A stretch of DNA of 64,000 bases from assembly GCF_000941055.1 (NCBI RefSeq), contig NZ_CP007202.1, positions 244,001 to 308,000 on the forward strand. The letters are read 5' to 3'. The notes beneath the pieces are model-generated. The model was not told the DNA's origin and made no database searches. It saw only the letters and a list, made by a program, of their open reading frames with translations. This stretch comes from Siansivirga zeaxanthinifaciens CC-SAMT-1 (lineage in GTDB: Bacteria > Bacteroidota > Bacteroidia > Flavobacteriales > Flavobacteriaceae). The translations under genes and the position numbers were made by a program. Positions 8,940 to 16,221 of the stretch are shown one piece after another (the first letter of the stretch is position 1; every line of letters begins with the position of its first letter).

Positions 8940-9794
8940 TTAGAATTTAATATTAAGTACATCCTGCTTTAAAACATTATTCTCATAATATTCTATAATC
9001 CAATCGGCACCTTTTTTATATATAGTGGCATTATTATTTTCTACCATATAAACGCCATCAATACCCGTTTTTCTAATTTTATAAACCACTTTTGGTGTAC
9101 TGTCTACCAATTGAAATCCGTTTTCTATTGCTTGAGCATATAATATACCCGAAGGAATTGGTAGCGCTTTGGTAGTTTCCTCGGTTTTTGCTTTAGTTAC
9201 TTTAACTACTTCAACAACTTTAGGTTTTGCAGTCTCTACAACTTCGGTTTGTTTTTCTTCTTTTAAGGTTTTTAATTCCTCTTTTAATTTAGCGATTTCT
9301 GTAACAACTTCAGTATTTGTTTCGCTATCGTTGGTGGTTTCCGGCTGTGTCGCAGCATTAGCATCGTATTTATGATTTAAAGCTTCAACCGATTGAAATG
9401 CGTTTCGCAATGCTTCGGTGTAAGCCTTATCATATTCTTTCTCTCTGCTCGAACCATATGCACCAGTAAAAACAACTACATCATTACAATCTTTAAGTTC
9501 TACTGCCAATTTTGTTTTAAACAATCCCGAATCTTTTAATACATCAGACTTTAGTGCAATACATCTATTGTTTGCTAAATCTTTAGGGTATTCGCTACCT
9601 TCCATAACTGCGATAAAACCATATTTATTAAATAAAAACTTAGTGAATTCATTTAATCGATACTGATTTCTTTCCTTAAAAAAATCAAATTTATTCGGAA
9701 CAATGACGTATTTGTATTTATCTAAACTGTTTTGTGAAAAAACACTGCTTGCAACAAGCACGGCAATAAGAACAGATAATATTCTAGCTTTCAT
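8940..9794 (-). CDS. Secreted protein of unknown function with a coiled-coil region
   Basis: A 284-residue protein with a clear signal peptide (MKARILSVLIAVLVASSVFSQ). Residues about 25-140 form a compact domain (YKYVIVPNKFDFF..., VVVFTGAYGSSREKEYDKAYTEAL). A Lys/Glu-rich stretch at about 150-205 (EIAKLKEELKTLKEEK) is probably a coiled coil or linker. A C-terminal domain of about 75 residues follows, with short strands (YKIRKTGIDGVYMVENNNATIYKKGADW). I do not recognise the family; similar unannotated secreted proteins are common in Flavobacteriaceae. It has its own intergenic space on both sides and no obvious operon partner. A periplasmic or envelope role is the only inference the signal peptide allows. 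Confidence 0.7.
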   Translation of the reverse strand: MKARILSVLIAVLVASSVFSQNSLDKYKYVIVPNKFDFFKERNQYRLNEFTKFLFNKYGFIAVMEGSEYPKDLANNRCIALKSDVLKDSGLFKTKLAVELKDCNDVVVFTGAYGSSREKEYDKAYTEALRNAFQSVEALNHKYDANAATQPETTNDSETNTEVVTEIAKLKEELKTLKEEKQTEVVETAKPKVVEVVKVTKAKTEETTKALPIPSGILYAQAIENGFQLVDSTPKVVYKIRKTGIDGVYMVENNNATIYKKGADWIIEYYENNVLKQDVLNIKF

Positions 9795-9879
9795 TGGTAT
9801 TTATTTTTTAACTTGGCGTATACTGTAAATATACTATATGTTGTTAAATTTATTTTTTTTTAAACAATAAACTTACTAT

Positions 9880-10569
9880 TTATAAGTAGTTTTTTAGTTC
9901 AATTAAATTATTAATGGTTCTAATATTAGCGTGGTTAGATTTTTTAAACTCATCAAAATATACCACTTCCATGCCTACATCAATAGCTCCAAGAATATCT
10001 GCTTCAAAACCATCTCCAATCATAACACTTTTATCGGCAGTAGTTTGGGCTTTCTCAATAGCATAATAAAATATTTTAGGGTTGGGTTTCTTTACGCCAA
10101 AGGTTTCCCCGTTTACAATGGTTTTAAAATAATGATGAATATTAGATTTTAATAATTTCTTGTTCTGTACCTCTTCAAACCCATTAGACAAAATATGCAA
10201 ATGGTATCTATCGCTTAAATAATTTAATATTTCTATGGTGTTTTCAAACAAGTAATTGTTATCTGTTAAATAAGTTATATAATCTTCAGATAATTTATAA
10301 AAAGTAGCTTCTTCAACTTTATGGTTTATGGCTGTAAATGTGTCGTTCAATCGTCCGAAACGTAATTTTTCTTTTGCTATTTTTTCATCACGATATAGCT
10401 TCCAATAATTAAAGTTAATTTCGTTGTAATGCTTTAAAAATTCAGCTAAATCAACCTGAATATTATTTAAATTAAAAATCTTACTAAAAGTTAATGCCGA
10501 ATTTTTATCGAAATCCCAAAGTGTGTGGTCTAAATCGAAAAACACATCTGTTATACCATTAATTTTCAT
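9880..10569 (-). CDS. yjjG: YjjG-family noncanonical pyrimidine nucleotidase (HAD hydrolase)
   Basis: A 229-residue HAD phosphatase. Motif I is FFDLDHTLWD, with nucleophile Asp12 and acid/base Asp14; motif II is LHILSNG; the motif III lysine lies in FGVKKPNPKIF; motif IV is VMIGDGFEADILGA. The DxDxTLWDF signature and helical cap are typical of YjjG, a house-cleaning 5'-nucleotidase that removes noncanonical pyrimidine nucleotides. The ATG at 10569 is chosen over an adjacent in-frame TTG. The gene overlaps the stop of the upstream deacetylase-like gene by 11 bases, so the two are co-transcribed and probably translationally coupled. Confidence 0.88.
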   Translation of the reverse strand: MKINGITDVFFDLDHTLWDFDKNSALTFSKIFNLNNIQVDLAEFLKHYNEINFNYWKLYRDEKIAKEKLRFGRLNDTFTAINHKVEEATFYKLSEDYITYLTDNNYLFENTIEILNYLSDRYHLHILSNGFEEVQNKKLLKSNIHHYFKTIVNGETFGVKKPNPKIFYYAIEKAQTTADKSVMIGDGFEADILGAIDVGMEVVYFDEFKKSNHANIRTINNLIELKNYL

Positions 10570-11860
10570 CAACAGAATCTAAAATTATATTAAACAATTC
10601 TTTAAATCCTTTCCAGCGTTCTATGTCGCTAAAGGTATAATTATGAAATACGGGAATAAACTCGCCATTTACTTTTTTAACTTCATTTATAACATCCAGC
10701 AGCACTTTTTTCTTATCTAACATTGAATTTGTTTTAAGCAAACTATAATCCATAATATGATACGAATGGATTTTTAACGGGGTTTGAATTTCGTAATCTA
10801 AATCGTAAAATAAAAAGGGCGTACAAGATCCGGCTCGAAACCCTATTTGATTAACGTAACCCATTGTGTAATCTTCCTGAATTTCTAATTCTATTAAATT
10901 TCTGTAAGACTCGGGCAAATTAAGTTTAGAAAACGACTGTCTTGATGCCTTTAATGGAATGTTAATTATTTCTTCCATTTTAAGTTTTTCTTTCTTTAAA
11001 ACCAATAAATTTTCTAAAGCAAAATAGGAAGCCTTTAGACCAACATCGCTGTAATCGGCCACGTGTTTTATTAAGGAGATTAAATGCTTATTATTAGGGT
11101 TAATACCCTTATCGTAAGTAGAAAAATCGCCAATTAAAAAGAAAAACAAAAACTTAAATTTACTTTGTTTTTGCTTGTTTATAAGATATTTAAACGTGTC
11201 GTAGGGGTCATGCTTTAAACCAAAAAGCACCATATACCTGTTGTATAAACTCTTAAATTTTAGCTTGAAAAAATCTTTTATAGTGCCTCCAAATGTTCTC
11301 ATGATGCCTTTACTTTTAAAATGAAAAGCGCTTGGCACATCTATAATTGGTTTTATGCTATACTCTTTTTTTGAGAATTCGTACTCTGGAAATTGTAAAC
11401 TTAAGGCTTCTTTAAACTTATAGGCCCAGATATCGACAACGGGTTGCTGTAAAAATCCTTTTTTAAAAGCTAAACTTTCGGTGGCTACAAATCGGCCGTA
11501 CTCGTCTTTTACATGAGGCAAATATTCTTCATACCTGGATAACATATAAAAAGACGCCGCAAAAATATCGAAGGGTAACGCACTTTTATCGCCGTTAAAA
11601 AAGAAACATTTTGTATCCTCCCATTTTAAAACATTTATTTCTATATCGTTTAAACCTTGCTCAAATAATATATCGTGACTTTTAACAAAAAACTCATGAC
11701 TAAGCGGTTGCTTTGTGTACGACATTTTTAAACTGTCGTGCGCAATAAAGTCTTCTATTTTTGTGGTAAAAGCAACGTCAAACCCAAGAACACGAGTACA
11801 TATATGCTTAAAAACATATTTTAAACGGGGTGAGATTTTATGGGTATAAACTAACAACAT
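10559..11860 (-). CDS. Polysaccharide deacetylase family protein
   Basis: A 433-residue protein matching the flavobacterial polysaccharide deacetylase-family type. An N-terminal domain of about 90 residues precedes a NodB-like region. Visible family patterns are PFDIFAASFYMLSRYEEYLP (residues about 80-100), the segment PIIDVPSAFHFK and a C-terminal GFRAGSCTPFLFYDLDYE block. These enzymes act on cell-surface or exopolysaccharides, but catalytic metal ligands are less obvious than in classical members and the substrate is unknown. There is no signal peptide, so the protein is probably cytoplasmic. It starts 38 bases after radC on the same strand and runs into yjjG. Confidence 0.75.
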   Translation of the reverse strand: MLLVYTHKISPRLKYVFKHICTRVLGFDVAFTTKIEDFIAHDSLKMSYTKQPLSHEFFVKSHDILFEQGLNDIEINVLKWEDTKCFFFNGDKSALPFDIFAASFYMLSRYEEYLPHVKDEYGRFVATESLAFKKGFLQQPVVDIWAYKFKEALSLQFPEYEFSKKEYSIKPIIDVPSAFHFKSKGIMRTFGGTIKDFFKLKFKSLYNRYMVLFGLKHDPYDTFKYLINKQKQSKFKFLFFFLIGDFSTYDKGINPNNKHLISLIKHVADYSDVGLKASYFALENLLVLKKEKLKMEEIINIPLKASRQSFSKLNLPESYRNLIELEIQEDYTMGYVNQIGFRAGSCTPFLFYDLDYEIQTPLKIHSYHIMDYSLLKTNSMLDKKKVLLDVINEVKKVNGEFIPVFHNYTFSDIERWKGFKELFNIILDSVDEN

Positions 11861-11898
11861 ACTATTAGACAGTGCTTTAATCTTAAAAAAATAACAGA

Positions 11899-12597
11899 TT
11901 ACATAAGGCCTTCATCGGCAAAACTAAAGTATGCATTTTCTGTTATAATTAAGTGGTCTAGCACTTTAATATCTAAACTTTGTGCAGCATTTTTAAGCTT
12001 TTGCGTAATTTGCTTATCGGCTTCACTGGGTTTTAGTGTCCCCGAAGGATGATTATGAGACAGAATTAAACCCGTCGCTCCTACCTCTAAAGCTATTTTT
12101 AAAACCAAACGCACATCGACTAAAGTGCCAGTAATACCGCCTTTACTCAATTGATTTTTTTGAATTACTTTATTCGAATTATTTAAATAAATTATCCAGA
12201 ACTCTTCATGTTCTAACTCGCCAATAACGGGTTGCATAAGTTCGAATACCGCCGAGCTTGATGTTATTTTTTTCTTTTCTAGCGCCTCCTCCCCGCGCCT
12301 TCTGCGTCCCAACTCGAGTGCAGCAACAATGCTAATTGCCTTTGCTTCACCTATACCATTAAATGTCATGAGTTGTTTAACCGATAGCTTACTAAGGGCA
12401 TTTAAATTATTATCGACACTGGCCAAAATTCGTTTGCATAAAGTTACGGCACTTTCGTTGCGGTTTCCCGAACCAATTAATATGGCTACTAATTCGGCAT
12501 CGGTTAAAGTTGATTTTCCTTTGGCTAATAATTTTTCCCTCGGGCGATCGTCTTGAGACCAGTTTTTTATGGAGAATGATGTTGATTTTTCTTTCAT
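11899..12597 (-). CDS. radC: RadC/JAB-domain DNA repair-family protein
   Basis: A 232-residue protein with an N-terminal helix-hairpin-helix region (LTDAELVAILIGSG, then FNGIGEAKAISI) and a C-terminal JAB/MPN metalloprotease-like domain. The JAMM zinc motif is complete: His181-x-His183-x7-Ser191-x2-Asp194 in the segment beginning SHNHPSGTLKPSEAD. RadC is widespread, and its proposed role in repair remains weakly supported. A perfect TATATTTG -7 element lies 5 bases before the start codon, predicting a leaderless transcript. The promoter faces away from the DUF1569 gene across a 50-base gap. Confidence 0.95.
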   Translation of the reverse strand: MKEKSTSFSIKNWSQDDRPREKLLAKGKSTLTDAELVAILIGSGNRNESAVTLCKRILASVDNNLNALSKLSVKQLMTFNGIGEAKAISIVAALELGRRRRGEEALEKKKITSSSAVFELMQPVIGELEHEEFWIIYLNNSNKVIQKNQLSKGGITGTLVDVRLVLKIALEVGATGLILSHNHPSGTLKPSEADKQITQKLKNAAQSLDIKVLDHLIITENAYFSFADEGLM

Positions 12598-12601
12598 TTT
12601 T

Positions 12602-12609
12602 CAAATATA
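12602..12609 (-). promoter_or_regulatory. -7 promoter element of radC (leaderless)
   Basis: CAAATATA on the plus strand reads TATATTTG on the minus strand, a perfect TAnnTTTG. The expected start of transcription falls at about 12597, the first base of the radC ATG. No TTG -33 element is visible at the right distance. Confidence 0.6.
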
Positions 12610-12647
12610 AAAAAATGTAACTTTATAAAGGAAAAAATAAATTATTC

Positions 12648-13103
12648 ATGAAATCAATTTTTGAAAAAGACGCTTACCAGGAAATTACAAACAGATTAAA
12701 CAATCTTACCAGCCAAAACAAGGCGAAATGGGGTAAAATGAATGTTACCGAAATGCTTTCCCACTGCAGAAAACCATTTGAAGTCGCCTTACAGGAAGTA
12801 ACAATCGAAAAACCAAACATTGTAATGAGGTTATTATTTAAAATGGTAAGCCCCAGTCTATATAACGACAAACCCTGGAAACAAGGCTTGCCAACTGCTA
12901 AAGAATTTATTGAACACATAGACAACAGTGCTTTCGAAGCACAAAAGAACCTACTAAAATCTAAAATTGAACAAATAAGTCAATCTGAAGCTTTTTTCAA
13001 ACCATCGAAGGTTCATCCGTACTTTGGGAAATTTAATTCAGAACAATGGGGCAAATCATTTTACAAACATTTAGATCATCATTTCAGACAATTTGGAGTT
13101 TAG
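12648..13103 (+). CDS. DUF1569 domain-containing protein (DinB-like fold)
   Basis: A 151-residue soluble protein matching the DUF1569 family. It starts MKSIFEKDAYQEITNRLNNL, has the hallmark KWGKMNVTEMLSHC (His in the putative metal site) and ends with PYFGKFNSEQWGKSFYKHLDHHFRQFGV, whose Trp and paired His residues are typical. The family belongs to the DinB/YfiT-like four-helix metalloenzyme group; its biochemical role is undetermined. It is the first gene of a three-gene run with a PaiB-like protein (4-base gap) and a dienelactone hydrolase. A TAACTTTA element at 12618-12625 is a one-mismatch -7 candidate. Confidence 0.88.
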   Translation: MKSIFEKDAYQEITNRLNNLTSQNKAKWGKMNVTEMLSHCRKPFEVALQEVTIEKPNIVMRLLFKMVSPSLYNDKPWKQGLPTAKEFIEHIDNSAFEAQKNLLKSKIEQISQSEAFFKPSKVHPYFGKFNSEQWGKSFYKHLDHHFRQFGV

Positions 13104-13107
13104 TAAT

Positions 13108-13704
13108 ATGAGCACATATCCACCAAAACAGCATCAGGATAACAATATCAATCACATGATAGAAGTAATTAAGCATTATCCTTTAGCGACTATTATTTCT
13201 GTTAACCAAAACATTCCCTTTATTACACATTTGCCTTTAATTTATAACGAAGCTGGCAAACTTATTGGCCATATAGATAAATTTAACCCCCAAGCAGCTT
13301 TTTTAAAAAATAACAATCCCATAACTGTTATTTTCTCGGGACCGCAATGTTATATCTCGCCAAGCATTTACACCACTAACCAACTACCCACATGGAATTA
13401 TATAAAAGTCCATCTAACCGGCACAGTAAAAGCGATAGAAAGCAAAGAAGTCTTGAAACATTCCATTATAAAAATGACCGAATTTTTAGAAGCACCATTG
13501 CATAAATACGTTTTAGAACCAGATAATCCGCGCATGTTAGGTGCTTTAGATTATATTAATATGTTTGAAATAACCATTAATTCTTGGGAAGGAAAATTTA
13601 AACTCTCGCAAGACAAAAAAACAGAAGATATTAAAAACGCTAAAGCTGAGTTAATTCGTGCAAACACAGAAAGCATGGAACACTTTTTAAATAAAATCAT
13701 TTAA
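13108..13704 (+). CDS. FMN-binding negative transcriptional regulator (PaiB family)
   Basis: A 198-residue protein of the PaiB/FMN-binding split-barrel family. Family features are MSTYPPKQHQ at the N-terminus, YPLATIISVNQNIPFITHLPL, the flavin-site region GHIDKFNPQAAFL and TVIFSGPQCYISPSIY, and the segment PTWNYIKVHLTG. The ATG at 13108 is chosen because an in-frame TTG at 13093 would overlap the end of the upstream gene. In Bacillus, PaiB represses sporulation and protease genes; in Bacteroidota members the role is unknown and a flavin-binding enzyme is equally possible. It sits between DUF1569 and a dienelactone hydrolase gene. Confidence 0.9.
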   Translation: MSTYPPKQHQDNNINHMIEVIKHYPLATIISVNQNIPFITHLPLIYNEAGKLIGHIDKFNPQAAFLKNNNPITVIFSGPQCYISPSIYTTNQLPTWNYIKVHLTGTVKAIESKEVLKHSIIKMTEFLEAPLHKYVLEPDNPRMLGALDYINMFEITINSWEGKFKLSQDKKTEDIKNAKAELIRANTESMEHFLNKII

Positions 13705-13715
13705 AACAAATTATT

Positions 13716-14603
13716 ATGAAACCACTTAACAAGGAAGATATCAGTCAAGACGTTTTTGATTTATACGATGATTACGCACACAATAAAATAGACCGAAGAA
13801 AATTTATTGAAAACCTTTCACTTTATGCAGTGGGTGGCATTACTGTTGGAGCGCTTTTGAGTTTTATTACTCCTAATTACAAAGACACCCTTCTTGTTAA
13901 GCCAAATGACCCAAATATAGATTCTTCTTATATACATTACGAATCTCCCAAAGGTGGTGGAACAATTAAAGGATTATTATCGAAACCTAAAAACACAACA
14001 AATAAACTACCCGGAATTATTGTTGTGCATGAAAACCGAGGCCTCAACCCATACATTGAAGATGTTGGAAGACGTGCGGCTCTCGAACAATTTATATCCT
14101 TGGCTCCAGATGCCTTAACACCGCTAGGTGGTTACCCCGGAAATGACGATGATGGCAGAGAATTACAACGCCAACGCGATAAAAATGAGATGTTAGAAGA
14201 TTTTATTGCTGCCTATACTTATTTATCGCAACATGAAAATTGCAATGGTCATATTGGAGTGGTTGGATTTTGCTTTGGCGGATGGATTGCTAATATTATG
14301 GCGGTAAAAATTCCGAATTTAAAAGCCAGCGTACCTTTTTATGGCGGACAGCCAAGCGCCGAAGAAACCTCTCAAATTAAATCGGCTTTACTTATACAAT
14401 ATGCTGGTTTAGACACCAGAGTCAATGCAGGTTGGCCAGATTACGAAAAAGCATTAAAAGAAAACAATGTAGAACATACAGTATATTTTTACGACAACGT
14501 TAATCATGGATTTCACAATAATACGACACCAAGATACGATGATGCTGCAGCAAACTTGGCTTGGGAAAGAACCATAGCCTTTTTTAGAGAAAAACTCATA
14601 TAA
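13716..14603 (+). CDS. Dienelactone hydrolase family protein with Tat-like N-terminus
   Basis: A 295-residue alpha/beta hydrolase. The catalytic triad is visible: Cys186 in GFCFGGW, Asp233 in GLDTRVN and His264 in NHGFHN, the Cys-Asp-His set of dienelactone hydrolases (carboxymethylenebutenolidases). Residues about 25-50 contain DRRKFIENLSLYAVGG followed by a hydrophobic segment. This resembles a twin-arginine signal set back from the N-terminus, so the enzyme may be exported folded or anchored. It is the last gene of the DUF1569-PaiB-hydrolase run, 11 bases after PaiB. The physiological ester substrate is unknown. Confidence 0.9.
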   Translation: MKPLNKEDISQDVFDLYDDYAHNKIDRRKFIENLSLYAVGGITVGALLSFITPNYKDTLLVKPNDPNIDSSYIHYESPKGGGTIKGLLSKPKNTTNKLPGIIVVHENRGLNPYIEDVGRRAALEQFISLAPDALTPLGGYPGNDDDGRELQRQRDKNEMLEDFIAAYTYLSQHENCNGHIGVVGFCFGGWIANIMAVKIPNLKASVPFYGGQPSAEETSQIKSALLIQYAGLDTRVNAGWPDYEKALKENNVEHTVYFYDNVNHGFHNNTTPRYDDAAANLAWERTIAFFREKLI

Positions 14604-14787
14604 AAATGAGTATCAAAAACAATAAATAATTTATCCTACTATTAATAATCCTTTAACTAGATGAAAACAAAAGCATTTTATGTTTTTATTTTCATTAAAA
14701 ATTAATAAAAAACATTCAATAATTACCTATTTTGTTAATTTTCAATTACTTACAAATAATAATTTTTGTAAGAAATAATAAATATTT

Positions 14788-14821
14788 TTGTTCATTATTT
14801 AAAGATGTATATCTACTTTTG
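14788..14821 (+). promoter_or_regulatory. Promoter of the OmpA-family gene
   Basis: TTG at 14788-14790, a 23-base spacer, and TACTTTTG at 14814-14821 match the Bacteroidota TTG-N17-23-TAnnTTTG consensus. The gene start is 37 bases downstream, so the leader is about 30 bases. The rest of 14604-14857 is AT-rich with nothing else recognised. Confidence 0.65.
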
Positions 14822-14857
14822 CACCAAATTTTAATTTAACCATTGATTTTAAAAACT

Positions 14858-16057
14858 ATGAACAAAAAAATTGTATTAGGATTATTTTTGTTATTTATTG
14901 GAGCAATCTCTTATGCTCAAACAAAAGATAATCCATGGGCTATCGAAGTAGGCGTTAACGCTGTTGATGTTTATCCTGTTGGAGAAAACTCACCACAAGG
15001 AGAATATTTTGATGAATTTTTTAACTGGACAGACCACTGGAATATTGGAATTCCAACCGTAAAAGTTTCAAAGTATTTAGGTAGTAATTTTTCTATTAGT
15101 GCCAGAGGGTCTTACAACAAACTTTCAAAATGGGGTGAAACAGCAACCCAAAGTTCAGCTTTTGTAAACAAATTAGAGTATTACGGTTTAGACGGTATGA
15201 TTAACTACAGTTTCGCTAACCTAGAAAAATCTCCAAAATTAGAACCATTCATTGGTATTGGTGGTGGTTACACTTGGATTAAAGAAGGAACTTATAACTC
15301 TAATGGTACTGGAGGTAATAATTTTGTTGGTGCTGGAACATTAAACGGATCGTTAGGTCTTAAATTCTGGGCTGCAAAAAATGTAGGTTTCAGTTTAGAA
15401 ACTACTTACAAACATTCGTTTGAAGAATTTCTTACTAAGCATTGGCAACACAGCTTTGGCGTTGTTTTCAAATTAGGAAAAGTTAATGAAGAGGTTGCAG
15501 AAGTTAGTAACGATGATGACGGCGATGGTGTACCAAATGAATTTGATCTTTGTCCAACTGTAAGCGGTCCTAAAGAGTTTGGTGGTTGTCCAGATTCAGA
15601 TAACGACGGCATTCCAGATAATTTAGACAAATGTCCAAACGTAAAAGGTGACAATAACGGTTGTCCTGCACCTGTAAAAGAAGAGGTTGTTGTAAAAACA
15701 GAAACTAAACCAGTAGTACCTACAAACAAAACGATTTATTTCGATCTTGATAGTGCTGAAGTTTCTAACAACGCTAAAGTGGTATTAGATGATATCGTTT
15801 CTTCTTTAAAAGAAACTTCTAAATACAACATTACTGTTGAAGGATATGCAGATAACACTGGTAGTGATTCTTACAACAAAAAACTATCTTTAAAAAGAGC
15901 TTCAAATGTAGCTGAATATCTTGTTTCAAAAGGATTATCAAGTAGCGCTATTGAACAAGCTGGTTTTGGTGAAGAAAAACCAGTAGCTCCAAATAACACT
16001 GCCGAAGGTAAAGCATTAAACAGAAGAGCAGAATTAAATATTAAAATTAATTTTTAA
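14858..16057 (+). CDS. OmpA-family outer-membrane porin with thrombospondin type 3 repeats
   Basis: A 399-residue protein. The start at 14858 puts the signal peptide first (MNKKIVLGLFLLFIGAISYAQ); an in-frame ATG 15 bases earlier is less likely. Residues about 20-205 form an eight-stranded barrel (GVNAVDVYP, IGIGGGYTW). Two calcium-binding TSP3-type repeats follow (DDDGDGVPNEFDLCP and DNDGIPDNLDKCP, about residues 222-265). The C-terminal OmpA domain (TIYFDLDSAEV, EGYADNTGSDSYNKKLSLKRA, ALNRRAELNIKINF) binds peptidoglycan. This is the common flavobacterial OprF-like envelope anchor. It is monocistronic, with its own promoter and a strong terminator. Confidence 0.95.
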   Translation: MNKKIVLGLFLLFIGAISYAQTKDNPWAIEVGVNAVDVYPVGENSPQGEYFDEFFNWTDHWNIGIPTVKVSKYLGSNFSISARGSYNKLSKWGETATQSSAFVNKLEYYGLDGMINYSFANLEKSPKLEPFIGIGGGYTWIKEGTYNSNGTGGNNFVGAGTLNGSLGLKFWAAKNVGFSLETTYKHSFEEFLTKHWQHSFGVVFKLGKVNEEVAEVSNDDDGDGVPNEFDLCPTVSGPKEFGGCPDSDNDGIPDNLDKCPNVKGDNNGCPAPVKEEVVVKTETKPVVPTNKTIYFDLDSAEVSNNAKVVLDDIVSSLKETSKYNITVEGYADNTGSDSYNKKLSLKRASNVAEYLVSKGLSSSAIEQAGFGEEKPVAPNNTAEGKALNRRAELNIKINF

Positions 16058-16085
16058 TTTAATATTATAAACTAACTCAAAAATT

Positions 16086-16120
16086 AAACGCCTCTCTAAA
16101 TTATTAGAGAGGCGTTTTTT
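16086..16120 (+). terminator. Rho-independent terminator of the OmpA-family gene
   Basis: Perfect 14-bp stem AAACGCCTCTCTAA / TTAGAGAGGCGTTT with a 4-base loop (ATTA), followed by T residues, 28 bases after the stop codon. Confidence 0.92.
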
Positions 16121-16221
16121 GTTTATATTTAGTGAATTGAAATACAATTTTTAGTTTGTACTAAATAAGTAAACGGTAATTATTTATTTTTTAAGTATAA
16201 TTTTACAAGTAAACCCAAACT

